From Pseudomonadota bacterium (lineage in GTDB: Bacteria > Desulfobacterota > Binatia > UBA9968): a stretch of DNA of 64,000 nt. This document shows positions 1 through 9,976 of the stretch, in pieces (position 1 is the first letter of the stretch; every line of letters begins with the position of its first letter). Under the pieces are notes generated by a model. It worked only from the letters and a program-made list of their open reading frames with translations, did no database searches and had not been told where the DNA came from. A program made the position numbers and the translations under genes. The stretch lies in the NCBI GenBank assembly GCA_021324155.1, contig JAJPJQ010000036.1:1-64000 (forward strand), read 5' to 3'.

Positions 1-13
1 AAGTGAAGCGCCG

Positions 14-898
14 ATGCTGCCGCCGCCCTTCTCCGCGGATTTTCTCAATCGTCTGGAAGTTCTCCGGCTGCGCACGCGCAAAGAGGTCTTGAGCAATCGC
101 CCGGGCGCGTACGCGTCGCCGCGCCGCGGCATGAGCCTCGAATTCGCCGACTACCGCCGCTACTCGCCGGGCGACGACTTGCGCTACGTCGACTGGGGAA
201 TCTTCGCGCGCAGCGACCGGCTGTATGTGCGGCTGTTTCATGAGGAAGTCGATCTCTTCGCCTACGTCTTCATCGACACGAGCGCGTCGATGGCTTTTCC
301 TTCGCGCCGCGAGAAATTCACCCCGGCGTGCAACGTCGCGCTGGCGCTGAGTTATGTCATCCTCGCCAATCACGACCACGTCCGGCTCCATGGCTTGGGC
401 GATGGCGGCGCCGCCTCGCCTTTCTATCGCGGGCGCAGCCGCATCCTGGATCTCATCGATTTCACCGCGGTGCTGGCGCCGGGCGGCGAATCGGAGCTCG
501 GTGAGTCGCTGGGCAGGCATCTGGGAACTATCCGACGCCCCGGCAAGGCGATCCTCGTCTCGGATTTCCTCGTACCGCCCGAATCCTACCGGCATGCGCT
601 CAACCTGCTGCGCGCTTTCAATCTCGACATCGCTGCCGTCCAGGTTTTGAGCCGCGCCGAGGTCGAACCGCCGTTTGCTGGCGAGCTCCGGCTCGCCGAC
701 AGCGAGAAGCCGGAGGAGCTCAACCTCCGCTGGGACGCCGCGACCCGGCGCGCGTACGGCGAGCGCTTGGAGCGGCATAACCGCGAGCTTAGGAGCTATT
801 GCCACCAGAACGGCATTCACTACTCCCGTTATATGAGCGACGAAGAATTGAGCGATTTCATTCTTAAAGCGCTGCCGGCCATGGGTCTGTTTAAATAA
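14..898 (+). CDS. DUF58 domain protein
   Basis: A 294-residue protein of the DUF58 family. The family signature is visible at about residues 42-62 (LEFADYRRYSPGDDLRYVDW), followed by a vWA-like core with FIDTSASM near residue 90. DUF58 proteins normally work with a MoxR AAA+ ATPase and vWA membrane proteins in envelope maintenance or complex maturation; the exact role is not established. The ATG lies 8 nt after a TGA at positions 4-6, which may end an upstream gene (MoxR would be expected, but it is outside the window). Only 2 nt separate it from the next gene, so it heads a three-gene operon here. Confidence 0.9.
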   Translation: MLPPPFSADFLNRLEVLRLRTRKEVLSNRPGAYASPRRGMSLEFADYRRYSPGDDLRYVDWGIFARSDRLYVRLFHEEVDLFAYVFIDTSASMAFPSRREKFTPACNVALALSYVILANHDHVRLHGLGDGGAASPFYRGRSRILDLIDFTAVLAPGGESELGESLGRHLGTIRRPGKAILVSDFLVPPESYRHALNLLRAFNLDIAAVQVLSRAEVEPPFAGELRLADSEKPEELNLRWDAATRRAYGERLERHNRELRSYCHQNGIHYSRYMSDEELSDFILKALPAMGLFK

Positions 899-900
899 AC

Positions 901-2658
901 ATGGAATTTTTCAATCCCGCGGCGCTTTATTCCCTGCTGCTGTTGCCGCTGCTTCTGATTCCGCATCTCATCCGGCGACGGCCGCGCCGCGTCGCGTTTT
1001 CGACTCTGCTTTTGCTGCGCGGTCTCGCCGCGCGTCCGAGCGCCGGCCGCTCGCGCGTTCCGCCGATCTTTTTTTTGCACCTGCTGCTGATGACGCTGCT
1101 CCTGCTCGCGCTCGCCGAGCCGACCCTCACCTCGCGCGCAACGAAGGTCGCCCTGGTGCTCGACAACTCGGCGAGCATGCAGGCCATGGAGAACGGACGC
1201 AGCCGGTTCCAGACGGCGCTCGACGAATCGGGCAAAATTCTTCGTGAACTTCCCGCGGGAGCGCGCGTCGACTTGTACACGCTCGCGCCGCGCATCGCGC
1301 GCATCGGCGAGGCCGCGCTGCGGCCGGATGAAGCGATGCAGCGCGCCGCCGCCCAGACGCCGCTCGACGTCGGTGAATCTGCGACCGACCACGGCGCCGA
1401 GCTCTCGCGTCTGGCGCGCGAACACGGCTACGAGCGGCTCTATTTCGTCACCGACCATTCCGCCCAAGGAAACAGCACAGTGCTGCGCGTGATTACGGTC
1501 GGCCGGCGGCAAAACAACCTCGCATTGACCTCGTTTCAGTTGGAGCGGGCGGGGCTCGGCACGGAACGGCTGGATGCCCGGCTCGAGGTGCGCAGCTTCT
1601 CGCATGCCGAGGAAAAATTTCTGCTGAACCTCAAGGCCGGCGGGAAAATCCTCGCGACACGCGCGTATACGCTCGCGCCCGGAAAGACTCTGGCCGTCTC
1701 GTTCGAAAACGTCCCGTCGCATCCTTATTATGAAGCCGAGATCGCCGCCGCAGACCCCCTGCCGCTCGACAACCGCCGATTCGCCGTCGCGCCGCCGTCG
1801 GGCGCGATCAAGGTCCTGGCGGTCTCACCGCGTCCCGGCGGACTCGATTCGCTGCGCGCAATTCCCGGCGTGGAGCTGCAAATCGTCGCGCCGGAGGCTT
1901 ACCGCAAGGCGAGTTTGGAATCCCATGCGGTCGAGATATTCCAATATTCCGCTCCTGCAGCGCTGCCGGAGACGCCGGCGCTTTTTATTCTGCCGCCGGC
2001 GCAAAATCCGCTCGTCGATGTCGCGGGGAACGCTGCCGACCCGCTTGTGACGGGCTGGCGCGAGTCCCATCCGCTCACGCGCTACATCAATTTCAGTCTC
2101 TTTCGCCCACCTTACGCGCGGCCGCTCAAGCCGGGCTTCAGCAGCCAGTCGGTGATCGACGGCGCCGGAGGCGCGCTCGCGATCGCAGTCGAACGAAATA
2201 ACCGCCGGTACGTCGCGCTTGGCTTCGACCCCTTGCCGTTTCTCGGCCGGCGCAACCTGCCGATGTCGATTTTCATGCTGAACGCGCTGCAGTGGCTCGG
2301 CGCGTCGCAGCCGCAGGCGATCGCGACCGGCGCGCCGCTGAATCATATGCTCCGCCCGGGAGCCGCGCTGCTCGGACCCGACGGCGAGAAGCTGGAGCGA
2401 GAGACGACTGCGGCCGTCGTCCAACAAGGCATTTACCAAATCGCCGACGGAGCGACGCGCTACGTCGCGATAAACTTCGACAACACCGCTGAATCCGACC
2501 TGCGTCAAGCGACGCCGGTTCGCGTCAGCGACCCTTTTGAAGCCAACGGCGAGCGCTCATTCGCGACGCCGCTCTGGCCCTACTTTTTGGCCGCCGCGCT
2601 GGCGCTGCTGCTGGTCGAATGGATCATCAATCCGCGACCGGCGAGGAGGGCGCCATGA
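901..2658 (+). CDS. BatA-type membrane protein with vWA domain
   Basis: A 585-residue protein. The N-terminus matches the aerotolerance-regulator (BatA_N) pattern: a membrane helix at about residues 7-22, an RRRPRR stretch, then a second hydrophobic segment at about 55-75. A vWA domain follows, with a MIDAS-like DNSAS motif near residue 96. A last membrane segment is near residues 560-575 (FLAAALALLLVEWII). It probably sits in the inner membrane with the vWA domain in the periplasm or on the membrane face. It starts 2 nt after DUF58, and its stop overlaps the next start as ATGA, indicating translational coupling. Confidence 0.85.
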   Translation: MEFFNPAALYSLLLLPLLLIPHLIRRRPRRVAFSTLLLLRGLAARPSAGRSRVPPIFFLHLLLMTLLLLALAEPTLTSRATKVALVLDNSASMQAMENGRSRFQTALDESGKILRELPAGARVDLYTLAPRIARIGEAALRPDEAMQRAAAQTPLDVGESATDHGAELSRLAREHGYERLYFVTDHSAQGNSTVLRVITVGRRQNNLALTSFQLERAGLGTERLDARLEVRSFSHAEEKFLLNLKAGGKILATRAYTLAPGKTLAVSFENVPSHPYYEAEIAAADPLPLDNRRFAVAPPSGAIKVLAVSPRPGGLDSLRAIPGVELQIVAPEAYRKASLESHAVEIFQYSAPAALPETPALFILPPAQNPLVDVAGNAADPLVTGWRESHPLTRYINFSLFRPPYARPLKPGFSSQSVIDGAGGALAIAVERNNRRYVALGFDPLPFLGRRNLPMSIFMLNALQWLGASQPQAIATGAPLNHMLRPGAALLGPDGEKLERETTAAVVQQGIYQIADGATRYVAINFDNTAESDLRQATPVRVSDPFEANGERSFATPLWPYFLAAALALLLVEWIINPRPARRAP

Positions 2659-5219
2659 TAGGAGCCGGCTTCGAGTTCACGGAGCCGCGATGGCTTTGGC
2701 TGTTCGCGCTGCTACCGCTCTTTTGGATGCGCTACAGGAGGCTGCCCGCGGTCGCGATCGCCTGGCGATCCCTCATCCTCCTGTTGGTCGTCACGGCGCT
2801 CGCCGACCCGCGTGTCGTCGCGCCGACGGCGGCAAAACACACCGAGCGCATCTTCGCCTTCGATGTATCGCGGAGCGTCCCGATTGAGATGCGGCGCTGG
2901 ATGGCCCGGCAGGAACGCGTTCCGTCGGCCGGCGATCGCGTGTTCATCTTTGGCGGCGCGCCGGTGGAAACCACTAATTGGAAGCACGAACTGCAAACGC
3001 CGGCTGCTAATCTGCGACCCGAACGGACGAACCTCGAAAGTCTGTTTTCAGCTTTGGGAGATCTCCCGCCGGCGGAGCGGAGCGTCTTCCTCTTCACCGA
3101 CGGTCGGGAAAACGAAGGCTCCGCCGAGCGGCTGCTGCCGGCCCTCGCCGATGCAGGCATCAAGGTCTACCCGATATTGCCGCCGGCACGCATGCCGGTG
3201 GCGAATGTCGCGGTTAAAAAAGTCATCGCGCCCGCCGAAGCCGTCAAAGGCGATGTCGTCACCGTTACAGTATCGATAGAAAACGGTGGTCGGAGTGAAG
3301 TCGACGGCAATCTCACGCTCAAGCGCGACGGCCGGCCCGTAAAAACTCAGGCCTTGAGCTTTCCGCCGGGCAGCCAGCTTATCAGCTATCAAGCCGCCGT
3401 GGGCGACGGCGCGCTGGAGGCCTTCGAGGCCGACTTTACCCCGAGCCGAGCCGGCGAGGATCTGCTGTCCGAAGACAACCGCGCTGTCGCCTGGGTCAGC
3501 GTACAAGCGAAAGACAAGGTTTTGATCATTAACGGCCGGCCGGGCGAAGAGCGGTATGTCGAAGAGCTGCTCAAGCGGCGCGGCTTCGACGTAACTTCCA
3601 TCCCGCCCGGCGCCTCGGCGCCGGCGCCCACCGGATACGGCATCGTCGTTCTCAATAACATCGGCAAAGACCATCTCTCCGCCGGCTACTTAACCGCACT
3701 AGAGCGGCACGCGAGCGCAGGAAACGGCCTCGTCGTGTTGGGCGACGACACGGCGTTGACGCCGGGATATAAACAAACCCCGCTCGCCGCGACGCTGCCG
3801 GTCGATTTCATCGAGCCCAAAGAAAATGAGCCGCAGCCGGAGAAAACGCGCGCGGTCCTGCTGGTGATCGACAAGTCCAGCAGCATGGACCCGACGGTCA
3901 ACCCATATAAGGAAAACCGCATCCTGTACGCCAAAGAGATCGCCAAACGGGTCATATCGCAACTCGCCGACAACGACGTTATCGGCGTGATCGGCTTCGA
4001 TACCGCCCCGTTTCCCGCCGTTCAGATGGACACGGTGGCGCAGTTGCGTCCGAGCTTCGCATCGCAGATCGACCGTATAACGCCGAAAGGCAACACGGAC
4101 ATTCTTGCGGCCTTGCGCGATGCGATGGCACGGCTTGAACGCCAGCCGGCGGATTCGAAATACGCTATCCTCATCACCGACGCCGACCTCGTCGGCGGCC
4201 GGCCGAGCGAATACACCGATCTTGCGGCGCGAATGCGCAACGAAGCGAAGATCATTGTTTCCGCCGTCGGCGTCGGCCGCGGGGTGGATGAAGCCCTGGT
4301 CAAGCGCATCGGTATTTATGGCGGCGGCATTTTCCACATCCCGAAAGACCTCAACGATTTTCCCGTGTTCAGGTTCGAAGGCCAGCAACCGCCGACTCCA
4401 ACCGGAGGGAAACCGCTGGTGCAGGAGTTCACGCCCATACCGGGCAGTAATTCGGAAATTCTCGCGCCGCTCGCCGCTCAGGCCTTTCCCAGGGTCCGGG
4501 GCTTTGTCGAGGCGGAGGCGAAGCCCGGCGCCCGCGTCGACCTCGTGGCGCTGAACAAGGGCAAGTCATCGCCCCTTCTGGCATCCTGGTATTATGGTAA
4601 AGGCAAAGTTGTGGTGTTGACGATGGATCAGGCTGGCCGCTGGTCCCGGGATTGGATCGGGTGGAGCGGACTCGAGCGGTTCTGGGGACGCGTTATCGAC
4701 TGGTCGAAGCCCGGGCGCGAAACGCTGCCGCCGCACGAGGCGCGGATTGATCGGGCCGGCGACCAGGTGATCCTGGATTTTTATCTTTACAGCCCGGACT
4801 CCGACGGCAAGCCGTTTCGCTATTCGTACGCCGGACCGCAGGGAGCTAAAGGCGACGGCGTGCTTAAACGCATCGCGGCCGGCCACTATCAGGCAGAGCT
4901 GCCGTTTGCCGCCGCGGGGGGTTACCGCGTCGAAGTACAAGAAGAGCGGCCCGGCCGGACAATCGGCTATCCAATTTTAGGCTATACGCGGATGCCTGAG
5001 ATAACGGCCGAGGCGCCGACCGGCGATATCAACGTCGCTCTCCTCGAGCGGATCGCCCGCACGACCGGCGGTTCGATCAATCCTTCCGTCGAGGCCGAGG
5101 CGCCGGGGCAAAAAGGCCCCCCAACAGTTCGAGCGCTGCACGCGTACTTGATCCTAGCGGCAGCCCTAATTTTCCTGGCGGAAATCCTTTTCCGGCGCTT
5201 CGTCCTGTACCCGGTCTAA
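2655..5219 (+). CDS. large membrane protein with GATase-like and vWA domains
   Basis: An 854-residue protein. ATG 2655 was chosen because GAGGAGGG lies just upstream and it overlaps the preceding stop (ATGA); a longer frame from 2619 is possible. Two N-terminal hydrophobic segments are followed by a degenerate vWA motif (DVSRS), a class I glutamine-amidotransferase-like fold without an obvious catalytic Cys (around IINGRPGEERYVEEL), then a complete vWA domain with DKSSS, a MIDAS Thr in GNTD, and ITDAD. A C-terminal membrane helix precedes the end. Family members are envelope proteins of unknown mechanism. Third gene of the DUF58-vWA operon. Confidence 0.85.
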   Translation: MIGAGFEFTEPRWLWLFALLPLFWMRYRRLPAVAIAWRSLILLLVVTALADPRVVAPTAAKHTERIFAFDVSRSVPIEMRRWMARQERVPSAGDRVFIFGGAPVETTNWKHELQTPAANLRPERTNLESLFSALGDLPPAERSVFLFTDGRENEGSAERLLPALADAGIKVYPILPPARMPVANVAVKKVIAPAEAVKGDVVTVTVSIENGGRSEVDGNLTLKRDGRPVKTQALSFPPGSQLISYQAAVGDGALEAFEADFTPSRAGEDLLSEDNRAVAWVSVQAKDKVLIINGRPGEERYVEELLKRRGFDVTSIPPGASAPAPTGYGIVVLNNIGKDHLSAGYLTALERHASAGNGLVVLGDDTALTPGYKQTPLAATLPVDFIEPKENEPQPEKTRAVLLVIDKSSSMDPTVNPYKENRILYAKEIAKRVISQLADNDVIGVIGFDTAPFPAVQMDTVAQLRPSFASQIDRITPKGNTDILAALRDAMARLERQPADSKYAILITDADLVGGRPSEYTDLAARMRNEAKIIVSAVGVGRGVDEALVKRIGIYGGGIFHIPKDLNDFPVFRFEGQQPPTPTGGKPLVQEFTPIPGSNSEILAPLAAQAFPRVRGFVEAEAKPGARVDLVALNKGKSSPLLASWYYGKGKVVVLTMDQAGRWSRDWIGWSGLERFWGRVIDWSKPGRETLPPHEARIDRAGDQVILDFYLYSPDSDGKPFRYSYAGPQGAKGDGVLKRIAAGHYQAELPFAAAGGYRVEVQEERPGRTIGYPILGYTRMPEITAEAPTGDINVALLERIARTTGGSINPSVEAEAPGQKGPPTVRALHAYLILAAALIFLAEILFRRFVLYPV

Positions 5220-5246
5220 TATCCGTACAATCGGGCATTCCCTGAG

Positions 5247-5276
5247 TTGACAAGAGATGTCAAATCGGGTTATGAA
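5247..5276 (+). promoter_or_regulatory. putative sigma-70 promoter for the M23 peptidase
   Basis: A perfect -35 hexamer TTGACA (5247-5252) is separated by 18 bp from TATGAA (5271-5276, four of six matches to TATAAT). It lies 72 nt before ATG 5349. Its TTG could be read as an alternative start codon, but the resulting extra 34 residues would precede an otherwise normal signal peptide, so I read it as a promoter. Confidence 0.55.
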
Positions 5277-5348
5277 GAGCACAATTTTGCACGAAGACTG
5301 AAAGAGACGAATGTAGAATCACCGCGTCCAAACGCGCTCAGCTGCATC

Positions 5349-6644
5349 ATGGCTTTCAAACTCATCGCTGCGACTGGCACTCTCATCGGCGTGCTGGCGT
5401 TCATCCCGGTTTCCAGTAGAGCTGGGCAACCCGTAGAAGGCGCGGAAGAATTCCCACCCCATTTCAACTCCTCGGTCAAAGTAAGCTCGACCGCTCTGCC
5501 GCCGGTGGAGACGGATTTTGGCTTGCCGCAAGGCCTCCGCGCGCTCAAAAGAGTCACTTATAAGATTCAGTCCGGCGACAGCCTCAGCGAGGTCCTCGTC
5601 CGCTACGGCGTATCCCTTCAGGACCGCAAGACCTGGTTGCAGTCTATCCAAAAGCATCTCCCGCTCTCGGCTTTCCGCCCGGGCAAAGAAGTTCACCTGT
5701 ACCTTACTCAGCCGCGGACCGGCAAAGAGCAGTTGAAGGCAATCGAGGTCGAGCAAAACACCGACTCGATTCTCACGTGGGAAAAGGGCACTCGTGGTAT
5801 CGTCTTCAGCCAAAGAGAAAAGCCGTACGAGGTCGAGATCAAGACCGCCGGCGGCATGGTCGAGACGACGCTGATCCAGGACAGCCAGCGCGCCGGGCTG
5901 AACGCGCCGCTGCTCTCGCAGCTCGCGGAGCTGTTTTCCTGGGAGGTCGACTTCGAAAAGGAGATTCAAAAGGGCGACACCTTCAAGGTCGTCTACGAGC
6001 AGCGCTCCCGCCCCGGCGACAAGGCGAGGCCTACGTTTCGCATTTTAGCCGCCGAGCTGATCAACTCCGGCCGGCGCTATTTCGCGATGTATTTCGAGAA
6101 GGAAAAGGGCAAAGGGGCGTATTACGATCTCACCGGCCACACGCTGGCGCGCGCATTCCTCCGCTTCCCGCTCGATTTCATAGAAATCTCCTCGACCTTC
6201 TCCGACGGCCGCGTGCATCCGATCCTGGGCACGGACCGGGCGCATCACGGCGTCGATTTCGCGGCCAAGCTGGGCACACCGGTGCGAGCTGTCGCCGATG
6301 GCATGATCGTCTTCGCCGGCTGGCAAAAAGGCGGCTACGGCCAGTTGGTCGATGTCGAGCACGATTCTCATTACTCGTCGCGCTACGCGCATCTGCAAAG
6401 GTTCGCCAACGGCATCCGAAGCGGCATCAAGGTCTTGAAGGGGCAAATCATCGGCTTCGTCGGCAAAACCGGCCTCAGCACCGGCCCGCATCTCCACTTC
6501 GAGATCCGGCAGGACAACGAATATGTCGATCCGCTCAAGTTCGATTCGCCCGCCGAAGTCCTACTCGAGCCGGCGCTGCTCAAGCTGTTCGAATCGCGCA
6601 AACAGCTCTTCTTAACGCAACTGGCCGCCACACCGCTGACCTAA
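5349..6644 (+). CDS. exported M23 family metallopeptidase
   Basis: A 431-residue peptidoglycan endopeptidase candidate. A signal peptide covers about residues 1-24 (MAFKLIAATGTLIGVLAF, cleavage near SRAG). A LysM/OapA-like region follows (YKIQSGDSLSEVLVRYG). The C-terminal M23 domain has the zinc ligands in HHGVDFA and HLHFEI, so it is catalytically complete. This arrangement resembles MepM/Csd3-type hydrolases that cut cross-links during cell growth. ATG 5349 was preferred over an upstream TTG because it gives a clean signal peptide downstream of a good promoter. The next gene follows closely. Confidence 0.87.
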   Translation: MAFKLIAATGTLIGVLAFIPVSSRAGQPVEGAEEFPPHFNSSVKVSSTALPPVETDFGLPQGLRALKRVTYKIQSGDSLSEVLVRYGVSLQDRKTWLQSIQKHLPLSAFRPGKEVHLYLTQPRTGKEQLKAIEVEQNTDSILTWEKGTRGIVFSQREKPYEVEIKTAGGMVETTLIQDSQRAGLNAPLLSQLAELFSWEVDFEKEIQKGDTFKVVYEQRSRPGDKARPTFRILAAELINSGRRYFAMYFEKEKGKGAYYDLTGHTLARAFLRFPLDFIEISSTFSDGRVHPILGTDRAHHGVDFAAKLGTPVRAVADGMIVFAGWQKGGYGQLVDVEHDSHYSSRYAHLQRFANGIRSGIKVLKGQIIGFVGKTGLSTGPHLHFEIRQDNEYVDPLKFDSPAEVLLEPALLKLFESRKQLFLTQLAATPLT

Positions 6645-6666
6645 CCTGCGGCAATTCATTCTATTT

Positions 6667-7107
6667 TTGGCGACGGGCGCGGGCGCCGGGTACATCCCCG
6701 GGGCGCCGGGCACGGCCGGGACGCTCGTCGGCATCCCTCTCTCGCTGCTGCTCAATGGCCTAGCCGGCGACTCGCTGCCGCTCGCGCTGCTGACGCTGGC
6801 CGCCGTCATCGCGGTTGCCTTCTGGTCGGCCGACAAGGCCGAGGATATCTTCGGCGAGAAGGATTCTTCCCGCATCGTGATCGACGAGATCGCGGGATTC
6901 ATGGTCGCGAATTTCGCCGCGCCGCAAAGCGTCTCCGCGATACTTGCCGCTTTCATTCTTTTCCGATTTTTCGATATCATTAAACCCTACCCCGCCAGAC
7001 CCGCGGAGCGGTTGCGCGGCGGCTTCGGCGTCGTCCTGGACGATCTCGTTGCCGGCGTTTATAGTCTCGTGATGGTCCGTTTAGCGCTGGCGTGGGGTTT
7101 GTTATGA
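6667..7107 (+). CDS. pgpA: phosphatidylglycerophosphatase A
   Basis: A 146-residue membrane phosphatase converting phosphatidylglycerophosphate to phosphatidylglycerol. The family pattern is clear: ATGAGAGYIPGAPGTAGT at the N-terminus and IVIDEIAGF mid-protein, with several hydrophobic segments. No ATG is available; the choice is TTG 6667 or CTG 6646. The codons from 6646 (LRQFILFL) also resemble the family N-terminus, so the protein may be 7 residues longer. Its stop overlaps the cinA start as ATGA. Confidence 0.85.
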   Translation: MATGAGAGYIPGAPGTAGTLVGIPLSLLLNGLAGDSLPLALLTLAAVIAVAFWSADKAEDIFGEKDSSRIVIDEIAGFMVANFAAPQSVSAILAAFILFRFFDIIKPYPARPAERLRGGFGVVLDDLVAGVYSLVMVRLALAWGLL

Positions 7108-8330
7108 TCCACAAGGTAGCGATTTTAAGCACCGGCGATGAGCTCACGACCGGTAAGGTCGTCGATACGAACTCCGCCTATATCGCGGAGTCCCTATTCT
7201 CGATGGGGCTGGACGTCGTCGCGGTCCTCAAGGTCGGCGACACGAAAGAGCGACTGCTGTGGGCGCTCGATCATGCGCTTAGCCGTGGCGATCTCGTCAT
7301 CGGCACCGGCGGCCTCGGGCCGACAGCCGACGACCTCACGACAGCGGTCGTGGCGGAATACTTCGGCCGCCCCCTCAGAACGGACCAGGCTGTCGCCGAA
7401 GCGCTTAAACGCCGCTTCGAGGCGCGCGGCTTCCCCTGGACCGAGAACAATCTCAAGCAGGCGATTTTCCCCGAAGGAGCGGCGATTGTGCCCAATCCCG
7501 TCGGGAGCGCCCCCGGCTTTCGCGTCGAGCGGGACGGGAAAGCGCTTATCTGGCTTTCCGGCGTTCCGCGCGAGATGCAGGCGATGATGAAGGAGACCGT
7601 GCTCCCCTGGGTCGCCGCCGCGAGCGGCGCAGGCAAAATCTCGGTCGCGACGTTCAAGATCAACGGCCTGACGGAGTCGAAGCTCGACGATCTGGTGAAG
7701 GGCGTTTCCTTACCGCCTGAAGGCCGCTTTTCCTTTCGCGCCCATTATCCCGACCTGACATTGAAGCTGACCGTCCGCGGCGAGCATCTTGACGGAAAGT
7801 TCGACGAGCTGACGGGACAAATCAGGCAGATTCTCGGCGCACACGTCTACGCCGAAGGCGACGTAACGCTCGAAGAGGTCGTCGGAAAACTGCTGCGCCA
7901 AAAAGGCTGGAAGCTCGCGCTCGCCGAATCCTGCACCGGCGGCGCGATCGCCGCGCGCATCACCCGGATTGCGGGCAGCTCCGATTATTTCACGACCTCG
8001 GTGGTCAGCTATTCGAACGAATCGAAGGTTCGCTTCCTCGGCGTGAAGCAGGCGACGCTCGACGCGCACGGCGCCGTGAGCTGCGAGACGGCCATTGAGA
8101 TGGCCGAAGGCGCGCTCCGCGCCGGCGCGGCGGATGTCGCCCTCAGCACCACGGGCGTTGCCGGCCCCGGTGGCGGCAGCGAGGCAAAGCCCGTCGGCAC
8201 GGTTTGGATCGGACTCGCGCAGCGCGGCGGCAGCGAGGCGCGGCTATTCAAATTTTCAGGCGACCGCGACCGTGTGATCCACGGCGGCGCGCAGGCGGCG
8301 CTCAATTGGCTAAGGACGGCGTTGCAGTAG
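7104..8330 (+). CDS. cinA: CinA family protein
   Basis: A 408-residue two-domain protein. The N-terminal MoaB/MogA-like domain has MIHKVAILSTGDEL and IGTGGLGPTADD. The C-terminal PncC-like domain has LALAESCTGGAIAARIT and STTGVAGPGGG, typical of nicotinamide mononucleotide deamidase. The likely role is pyridine-nucleotide salvage or ADP-ribose pyrophosphatase activity, as known for the family. ATG 7104 overlaps the pgpA stop; starts further upstream would lie inside pgpA. The order cinA-thpR-recA matches the linkage known in Deinococcus and other bacteria. Confidence 0.92.
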   Translation: MIHKVAILSTGDELTTGKVVDTNSAYIAESLFSMGLDVVAVLKVGDTKERLLWALDHALSRGDLVIGTGGLGPTADDLTTAVVAEYFGRPLRTDQAVAEALKRRFEARGFPWTENNLKQAIFPEGAAIVPNPVGSAPGFRVERDGKALIWLSGVPREMQAMMKETVLPWVAAASGAGKISVATFKINGLTESKLDDLVKGVSLPPEGRFSFRAHYPDLTLKLTVRGEHLDGKFDELTGQIRQILGAHVYAEGDVTLEEVVGKLLRQKGWKLALAESCTGGAIAARITRIAGSSDYFTTSVVSYSNESKVRFLGVKQATLDAHGAVSCETAIEMAEGALRAGAADVALSTTGVAGPGGGSEAKPVGTVWIGLAQRGGSEARLFKFSGDRDRVIHGGAQAALNWLRTALQ

Positions 8331-8332
8331 CC

Positions 8333-8896
8333 GTGGCGCGCCTCTTCGTCGCTGTCAAAATATCACCCGAAGTCGCCGAGCGGATCTGCCGCGCCCAGGA
8401 CCGGCTCGCGCCACTGCTAAAGGATATCCGCTGGATCAGGCGCGAGAGCCTGCACCTGACGCTGAAGTTTTTGGGCCACGTCGAAGACAGCAGAATCGAC
8501 GATGTCGAAACGGCCGCGCAGGTCGCCGTCGCGCCGCTGCCGCGCTTCGATGTTTCGTGTAGAGGTTTAGGAGCGTTTCCTGATATAAGGAGGCCCAGGG
8601 TTTTATGGGCCGGACTCGAGGGCGGCGCGCTGCCCGCGCTCGCCGACGCAACGGAACAGGCGCTCGAGCCGCTCGGGTTTCCGCGCGAAAAGCGCGACTT
8701 CAGACCGCATCTCACGATCGGACGCTGGCGCGAGGGCGCGCGCGGCGGCGATGCGCTCGGGCGCGTCGTCGACGACTGGCGCGGCCGCGACTTCGGGAGA
8801 TTCGCGGTCGACGAGGCGGTTTTGTTCCAGAGCACGCTCAGGCGCGATGGCGCGGTGTACACGGCGTTGAAAACTTTTCCGCTGCGGGCGAATTAA
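8333..8896 (+). CDS. thpR: RNA 2',3'-cyclic phosphodiesterase
   Basis: A 187-residue LigT/2H phosphoesterase. Both histidine motifs are present: HLTLKFLG near residue 39 and HLTIGRWR near residue 127. The start is GTG 8333, giving [10 protein letters not shown], the normal family N-terminus, 2 nt after the cinA stop. The enzyme opens 2',3'-cyclic phosphates on RNA ends. Co-transcription with cinA and recA is likely from the spacing. Confidence 0.9.
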   Translation: MARLFVAVKISPEVAERICRAQDRLAPLLKDIRWIRRESLHLTLKFLGHVEDSRIDDVETAAQVAVAPLPRFDVSCRGLGAFPDIRRPRVLWAGLEGGALPALADATEQALEPLGFPREKRDFRPHLTIGRWREGARGGDALGRVVDDWRGRDFGRFAVDEAVLFQSTLRRDGAVYTALKTFPLRAN

Positions 8897-8910
8897 TCAG
8901 GGAGGAGTGC

Positions 8911-9969
8911 ATGGATTCCAATCGTGAAAAGGCGATCGATCTCGCCGTCAGCCAGATCGAGAAACAGTTCGGCAAGGGCGCGATCATGAAGCTGGGCGAA
9001 GGCGGGCTGATCAAGGACGTCTCGATCGTCTCGACCGGCTCGCTCGGACTCGACCTCGCGCTCGGCATCGGCGGCGTGCCGCGCGGGCGCGTGATCGAGA
9101 TCTACGGCCCGGAGTCTTCCGGCAAGACCACGCTCGCGCTGCATATCGTCGCCGAGGCGCAGAAGGCCGGCGGCATCGGCGCCTATATCGACGCCGAGCA
9201 CGCGCTCGATCTGGGCTACGCGAAAAAATTGGGCGTCAAGACCGACGATCTCCTGATCTCGCAGCCCGACCACGGCGAGCAGGCGCTGGAGATCGCCGAG
9301 ACGCTCGTGCGCAGCGGAGCGGTCGACGTGCTCGTCGTCGATTCGGTCGCGGCGCTCGTGCCGAAGGCGGAGATCGAGGGCGAGATGGGCGACGCGCACA
9401 TGGGCCTCCAGGCGCGGCTCATGTCGCAGGCGCTGCGCAAGCTCACCGCAACGATCTCGCGCTCGCAGACCGTCGTCATCTTCATCAATCAAATCCGCAT
9501 GAAGATCGGCGTTATGTTCGGCAATCCCGAGACGACGACCGGCGGCAACGCGCTCAAATTCTACGCCTCGGTGCGCATGGACATCCGGCGCATCGGCGCG
9601 CTCAAGGAAGCGGACGCGGTCGTCGGCGGGCGCACGCGCGTCAAGGTCGTCAAGAACAAGATGGCGCCGCCGTTCAAAGAAGCGGAGTTCGACATCCTCT
9701 ACGGCACCGGCATCTCGCTCGAAGGCGAGCTGGCGGACATCGGCAGCGACATGGGGATCGTCGAGAAAAGCGGCGCGTGGTACTCGTTCAACGGCGACCG
9801 CATCGGCCAGGGACGCGACAGCGCCAAGGAATTTTTAAAGGCTCATCCGGATATCGCGAAGGACATCCGCGAAAAGATCCTCGACAAGGCGGGCGTCAAG
9901 CGCGCGGGAGCGCCGGAATCGGCGCCGGCGGCGATGGCGGATAAGAAAGAGAAGGCCAAGGGCAGGTAA
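8911..9969 (+). CDS. recA: recombinase RecA
   Basis: A 352-residue RecA. Walker [10 protein letters not shown] is near residue 66, IDAEHALD near 93, [14 protein letters not shown] near 140, and loop 2 [20 protein letters not shown] is intact. ATG 8911 has an excellent GGAGGAG ribosome binding site at 8901-8907. It catalyses strand exchange and promotes LexA autocleavage. I see no recognisable SOS box immediately upstream; that region is thpR coding sequence, so expression may come from the pgpA-cinA promoter. Confidence 0.98.
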   Translation: MDSNREKAIDLAVSQIEKQFGKGAIMKLGEGGLIKDVSIVSTGSLGLDLALGIGGVPRGRVIEIYGPESSGKTTLALHIVAEAQKAGGIGAYIDAEHALDLGYAKKLGVKTDDLLISQPDHGEQALEIAETLVRSGAVDVLVVDSVAALVPKAEIEGEMGDAHMGLQARLMSQALRKLTATISRSQTVVIFINQIRMKIGVMFGNPETTTGGNALKFYASVRMDIRRIGALKEADAVVGGRTRVKVVKNKMAPPFKEAEFDILYGTGISLEGELADIGSDMGIVEKSGAWYSFNGDRIGQGRDSAKEFLKAHPDIAKDIREKILDKAGVKRAGAPESAPAAMADKKEKAKGR

Positions 9970-9976
9970 AGAAATG

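Noticed and set aside
5247-5348. N-terminal extension of the M23 peptidase from TTG 5247
   Set aside because: The TTG is part of a TTGACA -35 box and the downstream ATG gives a normal signal peptide.
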